In this document: piece by piece, positions 56,181-64,000 of the stretch
Layout of the letters: each line of letters begins with the position of its first letter
Numbering within the stretch: the stretch's first letter is position 1
Assembly (NCBI GenBank): GCA_009746045.1
Contig: RPFO01000154.1
Coordinates: 6,651,038-6,715,037, forward strand
DNA from: Mesostigma viride
Taxonomy: Eukaryota; Streptophyta; Mesostigmatophyceae; Mesostigmatales; Mesostigmataceae
Direction of reading: 5' to 3'
DNA: 64,000 bases
Translations under genes and position numbers: made by a program
The notes under the pieces: model-generated
Database searches by the model: none
What the model saw: only the letters and a program-made list of their open reading frames with translations
Told to the model about the DNA's origin: nothing

Positions 56181-59029
56181 TCCGTTATGGGGCTGTCACT
56201 GTCGTGGTCATGGTGGGCTATAATGCTTGATGTGTTGCCTTGCGTTTTGTTTTTTGTGATGTGGTCGCGTGAGGTTTTCAGGCAAAAGAAACAACCTGCT
56301 TCCCTAGAATGGAAGCCCACCTTTTATAGCAACCACCTGTCCAGCCAACCCCTATGTGGGTGGCTGGGGTACAGGTGCCAGCAAAATATTTTTTTTCTAA
56401 AATTATTTTTTCTTTTTGTGCTATACGCGGTTGCATTCTCCACTCAGCAGGTTAGTCATAGATAAAATGAGGATAGCTCACCAAATGCGCAAATGATTTT
56501 ATCATGTATAAAACTGTTATATGCGGGATTCTGTAAAAGCCTGCAAAGATTCCTAAATTTAGGATGCTAGGGACTTCATATTTATTCATATGTAAATGTC
56601 AATCAATGGTAGTAGACCCTGGCACAATCGTGCTACTGAGAAATAATCCGGTTTGTCAAACCATGACTTTCAGTCTTCAACATCGCCCTGCCCCGTGGCA
56701 GACCTCGAACGAGAAAAATGGCCCAAAATTGAAACTAGGACTGCTGAGGACATGTATATCACACATTGCCACGCTATCCACACTCTGCCTTGAGCTTCTT
56801 ATTACCAATCATCAGGGCCCCATGGGACCCTATGCGACCTTTCTTAGAAATTTCCCCTATGTCGTACACGACTCGGTGACAGTAAGATTGAATATTAATT
56901 ATAACATTACGAATTCCGGACTACCACCTTTCCTCTCCGCCAAAGCCATGGTGCGGATCCCGGGCGGGACCATATGTAAGTGTCAGCCATAACTCATGGC
57001 TCGGACCTTTGGAAAGTGCAAACGTAGGTTGCATCTTCCTTAACAATGCACAATGTGGCGGCGACAATCAATGGCAACCGTCAGATCTAGAACAGGTGGC
57101 TGAAATGTAAGCATCAACATGTGCCAATAATGAGCACGTACAGCTAGGACAGTCGACACATTTCTGCGGACATAATTCCGGCATTCAAATGGCTGAAGTC
57201 ACTAGACATCTATTAGACATCCCCCTGTAGTCACTAGACATCTTTGCTAACATTCAACACCAAAATGTTGAGGTACTGAGATGCGTAGCAACCGAAGGTA
57301 GTGCCGGAAATCATAAGTTCGGCACCTCATATCTTTGTGTACGTCACTGCTTTCAACAAGAATGGCAGTGCCGTAATAGACACGGCAAGCCCTACATACC
57401 ATGCCCTATTTTATTATCGGCCAGAAAATACGGCAGGCGGGTCAGCGATTACGAGGGACACAACCCTAATTATTCCCCCGTTTACAGAAAGTTGGCCACA
57501 ACATCGTGGTTCTCTTAACATAGTTTCTTTATAGTGAGATGGAAGGGTAGCCGCTATAGCTAGGTTATTGGGTTCACGTGACATACCTTTTGAGGCCGGT
57601 GCGGCCTGATCCGGATCGGTCGTGGCCACAGATTTGGCCAGTTTTTCCTGGCCAGGTGGCATGAGCTACGTTGAGATATAAACCCGTCACTGTCTAGGTT
57701 TCTTTGTTAATGACGTAGTGATTAACTAGATCTAGATTCTTTCTCTCACGCAATATGTGACCTAATAGCCCCGGCAGCCTTACGTAAGCTGCCGGCAATT
57801 AGAACGCCACATTGCGTCATTTGTTCAGACGCAACATTTGCGTGGCAAAAAAATGCCGCCCGGGCCAAGGCCGCATGACACGCAAAAAAGACATAATCAA
57901 ACCCACCTAGCTAATGTCGGCCTCTTTTCTTTTCCCGCCCACCCTCCCTGCGTGTTTTGGGGGTAAGGCTAGCCTTTGGCAAGCAATAAGTGTTCCCATG
58001 AGCATCGGCGGCTGGGATGTGGCCTGCCTTTCGTATGTGCTCCACTCATTGTTTTAATAAAGAGTCTGATTACCCTGGAGTTTCACGGTCAATTGAATCA
58101 ACATTCATGGGCTAGTAGCAAACGGGCACAACTAGGATTATCTAAAATCCTGACAACCTTGGTATTATGGATCAGGGTAAAGCAAGGCTATGTATACCGC
58201 GCTGTGGCTGAACGTGTACGCGTGCCTAAACCGGTGTCACATCCGGTGCAGATCATGAAACACATGAAAGGTTGTATGGTTGCTGAGGTTGCCCGGTTCT
58301 AAACATTTACCCATCCCACCATTGAAACATACTCTCTCTCGAAGTGTATGCCATAGCTTGTTTATGTCATGCTGGCCGCCACGCAGCAAGGAGAGGACAC
58401 CACAATCCTATGGCAACAACGTTGAATAGCAGCCAAACGAAGCTGCTGAAGAGTACAATTGGTTGCAACACTGTATGCATTCTCAGGCTGTTTGTGAGCA
58501 GTCTGTAAAAGATAGGATTCAAAAACAGCCTGGACAACTGCAGGCTCTGGGACCCTGCTTCATAACGGCTGCAAGAGTAACACCGCTAGGAAGCATGCAT
58601 AGCCTGTGGAAGTAGGTTGCGTGAAGGCATTAATGCATGACAACTGGCACAGCATGTTGCCGTATTCAATCAATATACACAGAGCCTGACAGGACAGCAT
58701 GCCACTGAAGGATGGCAATAATTTTCCTCTTTCATGTGCTGGAGAAAAAGGAAGTGACAGGCGGAATGCTGGATGTAATGGGTTGGTGGCACCTAGTAGT
58801 ATGCGGTTAGTTGTATGTGGTTAGTAGTATGCGGTCGATTACATAGTAGTATATACGGTTGTGGTTGGCACAGTCTCTAATTATAGCTTAATTCACTAAT
58901 GGAATGACCCATGACCTCGTTTTGTTTTTCCTTCGAGCTCGTGTTTTAATCCAAACAAACTCACTTTTGCTTGCAATGCGCTATCGACTTGACTGGTTGT
59001 TAATGTGTCATCGGCCAACACGTTTCCAG
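56181..59029. other. Region between element 3 and gene C
   Basis: Apart from the NAR repeat at 57524-58090 no gene is recognised. An open frame at 56564-56992 (142 codons) has no known domain. Sequence from about 58730 (GGAAGTGACAGGCGGAATGC) matches 22238 upstream of gene B, so the B/C duplication begins at or before this point. Confidence 0.5.
57524..58090 (+). mobile_element. NAR repeat, copy 3
   Basis: Same blocks, starting TTTCTTTATAGTGAGATGGA and ending TCTGATTACCCTGGAG. It lies between genes B and C. Confidence 0.82.
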
Positions 59030-59216
59030 AGAGTGACAGGGCAGCGCTGCTGGCTCAAAGAGATGCATTCACCGACAGATACCAAGAGTGGCTGGATGAC
59101 TGGACAATCGACGGAAACCCTTGCGGCTTCTCATACGTCGATTGCTCTTGCGGCTTCATATACGTCGATTGCCCTATAACTAATTTTGGACGGGTGGACC
59201 GCTTGCTACTCTCTGA
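59030..59216 (+). CDS. Gene C exon: LRRNT_2 cap with internal duplication
   Basis: GTTTCCAG|AG...GA|GTAAGC; 187 nt. Reads SDRAALLAQRDAFTD, WTIDGNPCGFSYVDCS then CGFIYVDCP, so the Cys-containing segment is doubled relative to gene B. Frame is kept. Confidence 0.85.
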
Positions 59217-62200
59217 GTAAGCATGCAGTCTGTATCTGATGTAGTGTTTTGCACCTGTCTGTCGCAAATGTGCCTGCTTTTGATAAACTCTTTTGTATGC
59301 TTTGGAGTAAACAAAAATATCATGTTGTCCACTACATGTACAACCTATGCTGCATCAGTACCAGTCACATGATGTGCCTGTCTTGATGGGGTAAAATGCC
59401 CATTCCATACATCTGCCCGAACAGTCTTTCAAACACTTGCTGCCTCGCAGTGCTTTCCTTAATGATATTGTGCACCAATTTGTTTGTTAATGAGGATGCG
59501 CTATGAGGATGATGTACATCACATGCAGCGTTGCCGCTTGTCGAGTAAGTGTATGTTGTGAGCATTCCTTATCGGTCAGTTTTTTAATGCTTTGGTTTGG
59601 TCGCTGGGACAGAGTTCAAGTTACCTTTTTTGGTCCCTGGGAACAAGTAACCTTTTTGCTTCCGTTGTGATCGCGCAGGAATCAATTTGAGGGGACAATC
59701 GTGCGTCAGCTGGGATCTCTGGAGGCCCTGCAAATTTTGTACGCGCCCATCTTGCCTCCACACGCGTGTTGCTATCCATGTGTTACTATCCATTCTTGAT
59801 TATTTCTCTGCCTTGTCGGCTTGGATCCACACCTTTATTGGCATTTGCACTCACAAGGTCATCTGCGTGGTCACCGGTATATAAAATTAAATATAGGAGC
59901 AGTTACTCATTTGTGAACAGTTCGCAGTACCGACGGATTCCTTGAGCTACTGCTCATTTCATACTTGACCTGTGATATGGTCTCGACGGTGGCTGGCCTT
60001 CCACTAGCCAGTGATAGGTGCTGGCATGCTGGCCACGTAGCTACCGTCGGAGCCGACTACTCAGGGTTGGTGGCATTAGAAATCGATATTGTATATGTAT
60101 GGTGTGCCCACCAGTTGGTGCGGCGCCTCAGGTCCACCGCTCCGAATCAGGGCGTGCTCAAACAGAACCGTGCAATGTGCATAGTGCAGATTGTTCTGAG
60201 GTGTGCTGTGTGATCGAGTCACATACATTTGTGGAGGCCCTTTTGGAGCACCCATCCACCCACACTCTGGTGAAAAGGGGGGCATGTCTAGCTGTACAGG
60301 ACTATATTGCTGTGGCATGCTATTGTTTTCGGCCAACCTGATGATGCTATGTGCGCTGTATATATGTTGACAGTGTGGCAAGGGCTTTGTGACACACCAA
60401 TCTAGAAACCTGTACGCCCCATGAGAGGGGGACGATACATGGGATCGCCCTTGAGCAGCGCCCGTTGGTGTTATGTTCCCAACATGCTATCCGCTGACAT
60501 GGACAACAATGTTTAGCCTTCCATGAAGCAAGCGTTGCAAAAGCCCGATACCTTGCCCACTAATACCAGGTGATATTAAGAAGCATGACGTACGCGTAGG
60601 CGTATAAAGCCAAACCATTGAAAGGTGCGGGAAATCTAAGGACGCAAGTGCCGAAAACGGCAAACAAATATACGAAAGCATACCAGAAAATTGCTGCCTG
60701 CCGAAACCGCTAAGGTTCTTTTCATGGCGGCCATCACTTTGTGAACACTTCGTCCTGCATGAATAAAATTCATGAAAACTGATGGTTACCATCGCAAGCA
60801 TGCGTTCTAAATTATTCATCGCGGCCAGAATTTCGGATAAGCCCCCCGTGCAAATGTGTGCTGAGAAAGGCCTGGACTTTTAATTAGTGCATCTTTGGCT
60901 ATGAAATGTCATACTACAGTAGAAGGTGACCTTTGAAGGGGACCTGACGTACGGGAATATTTTCTCGCCAAAAATATTCGCGCCGGGACTGACGTTTACT
61001 ACCTCGGTACCGTGAAAAAGTGGGTGCATGCTGCGCACACCCTTTGCGGAACTGGCCATGGCGACTGCGTTTAGGCGAAACTTGACAAATCTGGTGCATG
61101 TGAGAGGCAGAACGTATTCTTGAAACTTGGAGAACACTAGTTGGTGATCCTATTTTATGGCGGGGTGATCGCGGTTTGAAGTGTCGCCGGCATCCTTCTT
61201 CAATACTGCATCGGCAAAGGCGTCTGACGCCAATTTTTTATCGCGAGAAATGAGTAGGATTGATGCATCCAGCAGTCGTCGAGTCGAGTGTTTTGAGGTG
61301 AAATGGTCGTAACAAAAGCCCATATGCTGATAGTTTTCCATTCTATTAAAAAGCTTATGCTCTATTTCCCGTCATTTACGGTAAGAATACGTTTCACGCC
61401 TGCGCGCGATGCATCTCGGACCTTTGCATGGATGGTGGGCCTTTCTTGCGCGCCCGGGCAAATAGAGATACCTATTATGGTGCGGAGTTTTGCCGCATGC
61501 CATCCCCTGATTCTAACGTGCCTCCAGTTAAGCTCGCCATGTCGAGGATGCTGGGCCCCCAGTATGACGCTACAATAACCAACGTGATATTGATGTGCAC
61601 TGATTTTGAAGGTGTGGTATAGGCTACAGGTACGTATAAAGCCTAGCCTACTACATGTAAAATAAATGTTTCTCTTGGTGGGAAGGAACTGCTATGGACC
61701 ATGCCAAAGCAAGAAATGTATACGTCAGTGCCTCCGTGCTGCGACGCTTCATGTAGCGAATCTGCCGTGCATGTGGTGCTGGCGCCCAACACAGTGGATT
61801 GGTTTAGACTTAAGATAACGCCCTGCGCCTAGTGCAGTCTTCTTTGCAAGCCACTCATTCTATGATGAGGGACTCAGCGCATACCTATTGGATTTGGTGT
61901 GTACAAAGTGAGACAACGTCACTGCCTTATCACACATCGTTGCTGTGATGGGATGGCGTGAAACGTGGTCGATATTGTGTGGAAGTCGGAAGAACACATA
62001 AGCAGAGTGATCTTTCTTACCGCAGTTACCTTGGAATGTCACCCCACTATCCCAGGTCGGCGCAGCTATGGCAACAAGTCATGGCGCAGCCTGCACAGCT
62101 GGGCGTACGTGTTCTATGAATCTGTAGTCAAAGATGATTCTGCATGTACATTTGGTGATCAACAACTCATGCACTATCATCCAGATGACTTTCCCCCAAC

Positions 62201-63693
62201 GCGGGGCTTATTTATCAGAGACCCTGCATGGATTGTTCATTCCTACTTGTATGCGCAATACATCCCTGTCTCGTTCCTGCCTTGCAGAGCTCTTGGTGGA
62301 AACCGGCTGAGCGGCACCATCCCACCTGAGCTGGGGTCATTGTCGTCCCTGGCAACGCTGTAAGCCTTCTTTCCACATGCCTGTGATGCGGGCCAAATAT
62401 GCTGCCGGTGCTACTTTCAAGTCTGTGCTACTTTCAAGTCTGCGCTGCTTTCAATTCTCTTGTGTCGCCCTTTCCTGCCGATGGCCCAGGGCCCAGGAAG
62501 AACAGGGACCCTGTCTGCCTGTCTGACGTTCACTCCTTTCCTTTAACTGTGGTTGCCTTGTGCAAAACCCTCCTCGATTTCCCTCACAGCATGATGGAAC
62601 GGAACTTGAAGCTGAGCGGCACCATCCCATCCGAGCTTCAGTCTTTAGCCTCCTTGGAATACCTGTATGTCATCTCTCCACGTCTCCAGCTAGTTGTTCC
62701 CAGGGGCTGGACTTGCTGCTGCATGCTCTTGTTGCTATTAATATCGGTTGCCGAAGCCCCACATCAGCTGGACCCGGCCTCTCTATCCTGAACTATCATT
62801 CCTTGTAGGTGTACGTATGTCCGCAGGATCCAGGCACGTGGTAGGCACTTTGTAGGAACGACATCCTCTGCCAGCCACGGGCCTGCTCGTTAGTTTCAGA
62901 ACATTCTTCATGGCTGTATTCTCTAGGGTATGTGCTGTGCAGTTTTCGTATGGGCCACCTAACGGCGTATCGCCAGAAGCAGAGGCTGTACTGATGCAGG
63001 TGAGTTAATAATAAGAGCTCGAGACCGTCGCTAGCTCTAGCTGGAAGTGTAAACAAAACCAGTGCAAGGTATTACTTTGCTGCAGGTATGGCTGTCGACG
63101 CTCAATTTTAACTCCTTGCACACCGTCATCCTCCACCCGCAAGTGGCAGGAATGCGCGGCGCCAACAGTACTTGCCCGTTGGTTAGTTTGGGGGTTTAGT
63201 ATGGAGTTGTAACATTACGACATGCAGGAGACATCTTGGTATTGGGTCTACATCCCTGGTACCTAATCCTGTCACATTTTGTAAGTTTCCTGTACCGCAC
63301 ATGATTTTGGAGTCCTTCGTGACTCGGGACTCAGTGCCGCGTGGCATTTTTGCCTCGAATTTTCGCCCGCCTCGAGCTTTGGCTGTCCTTGGCTTAGGCA
63401 AAATGACTAGGTTCCTTAGCTGACTTTGGCGGATGGCCCTAGAACTGTAAGGCGTTCTACAACTTGCCTGTGGCTGTAACAACTTTTTCTTTTTGTCCTC
63501 CTAAGATAAATAGGGTTTTGGACGGGGAAATATTCACTTCACATGCTGAAGCCCGACAAGATTGCCTATCTCTCACGCCTGGCAGATGTTTTCTGATGAC
63601 ATGAACGTTCGCGTCTCACAGGGCCCTGTCCGACAACCCGCTGAGCGGCACCATCCCACCTGAGCTGGGGGCTTTGGCCTTCCTGTACCACCT
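59030..63693 (+). CDS. LRR gene C: 5' part of a third LRR gene, running off the window
   Basis: Exons seen: 59030-59216 (LRRNT_2), 59679-59738, 62288-62359, 62590-62664, 63622-63693. They match gene B exons 22551, 23652, 26986, 27268 and 28355 in order, phase and nearly in sequence, and the introns also align in part. The last donor CT|GTAAGA at 63694 implies more LRR exons to the right; the intron sequence at 63760-64000 matches 28960-29180 of gene B, so the parallel continues. Same inferred extracellular recognition role. The LRRNT exon carries a 9-codon internal duplication. Confidence 0.72.
59679..59738 (+). CDS. Gene C exon: first LRR, 60 nt
   Basis: TCGCGCAG|G...TT|GTACGC. Core NQFEGTIVRQLGSLEAL. 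Donor GTACGC instead of the GTAAGT of gene B. Confidence 0.86.
59739..62287 (+). other. Gene C intron 2
   Basis: 2.5 kb. Contains repeat E and a stretch at 60520-60600 matching 26345-26430 of gene B (GAAGCAAGCG..GCAAAAGCCCGATA). No additional LRR exon is seen. Confidence 0.5.
59960..60380 (+). repeat. Dispersed repeat E, copy 3 (gene C intron)
   Basis: Counterpart of 25135-25560, at the same place relative to the first LRR exon. Confidence 0.7.
62288..62359 (+). CDS. Gene C exon: LRR, 72 nt
   Basis: CCTTGCAG|A...CT|GTAAGC. Core LGGNRLSGTIPPELGSLSSL. Confidence 0.9.
62590..62664 (+). CDS. Gene C exon: LRR, 75 nt
   Basis: CCTCACAG|C...CT|GTATGT. Core ERNLKLSGTIPSELQSLASL; same unusual 75-nt length and GTATGT donor as 27268. 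Confidence 0.88.
63622..63693 (+). CDS. Gene C exon: LRR, 72 nt
   Basis: TCTCACAG|G...CT|GTAAGA. Core LSDNPLSGTIPPELGALAFL. Confidence 0.89.
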
Positions 63694-64000
63694 GTAAGAA
63701 ATCCGGACAGCATCTTCTTCATTCCAAACTTGCTTTTTTCCTTCCTTGAGTCTAACCTGAACGTTATGACATTATCCTTTAAAGCAAATAGACCATGTAT
63801 AGTTAGCAGACAGAAATGTACAACTACGTAGCTTATAACTTCATAGTAACTAGACACTCATCTTACACCCCCGATACAAATGTGTTTTACTAGATTTTTT
63901 CAAAATGAAGGAATTGTCAGCAGTATCCATTAGGAAAATTTCGCTATTTTTACATGGTAGAAACATTCATTTAGTTTTTTGGCCGTATGAAAAGTTCCTT

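Noticed and set aside
56564-56992. 142-codon ORF between element 3 and gene C
   Set aside because: No recognised domain, AT-rich ending and no splice or paralogue support.

Overview
The window looks like nuclear DNA of a eukaryote, most likely a green alga. Genes are split into many very short exons with canonical GT...AG introns, and the introns are crowded with retroelements, foldback elements, minisatellites and simple repeats. The main coding content is plant-type extracellular leucine-rich repeat (LRR) protein, with the plant-specific repeat core LSGTIPPELGSL and a plant-like LRRNT_2 cap (DRAALLAQ...DPCGF...C). From memory such repeats are abundant in prasinophyte algae such as Cymbomonas; the genus is only a guess. 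No tRNA, rRNA, CRISPR array or bacterial operon is visible.

Three related LRR genes lie head to tail on the + strand. Gene A runs from about 2330 to 21903, gene B from 22551 to about 51848 or 52279, and gene C from 59030 past the right edge. Each starts with an LRRNT exon (phase 1 in, phase 2 out), then a 60-nt first LRR exon, then a series of exons of about 72 nt. Each of these encodes one LRR and has phase-2 borders, with the last Leu codon split CT|G. A C-cap exon (FNPWICG...TGTWG..CP) changes phase from 2 to 1. Phase-1/1 exons for a Pro-rich and Cys-rich stalk follow. I count 13 LRR-type exons in A, 15 in B, and 4 in the visible part of C. No kinase or clear transmembrane exon is visible. 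Genes B and C are recent segmental copies: LRRNT, first LRR and the next three LRR exons correspond one to one, and introns are also similar.

The introns hold most of the mobile DNA. There are four degraded tyrosine-recombinase (DIRS-like) retroelements: a 5'-truncated tail at 3190-3993, a longer RT-RNaseH-YR copy at 9310-12450, a Gag/RNaseH/YR copy at 39930-43606, and a minus-strand Gag-RT-YR copy at 52930-56180. The 3' tail of two of them is shared by about 570-bp non-coding repeats (16084, 43635, 57524) and a solo tail (22121), which looks like an autonomous/non-autonomous pair. Other elements are a 1469-bp foldback element with a 5-bp target duplication (17943-19411), a TA-flanked MITE (46367-46606), a perfect 90-bp inverted repeat (52563/52808), a tandem pair of a terminal-repeat element with and without its middle (36031-38028), and several minisatellites. 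At 28506-29697 and 34269-35518 a 1.2-kb block with a complete LRR exon has been copied, so the repeat number of gene B has grown by one.

Exon borders were read by eye from splice consensus, repeat frame and comparison among the paralogues. First exons, promoters and polyadenylation sites could not be fixed.
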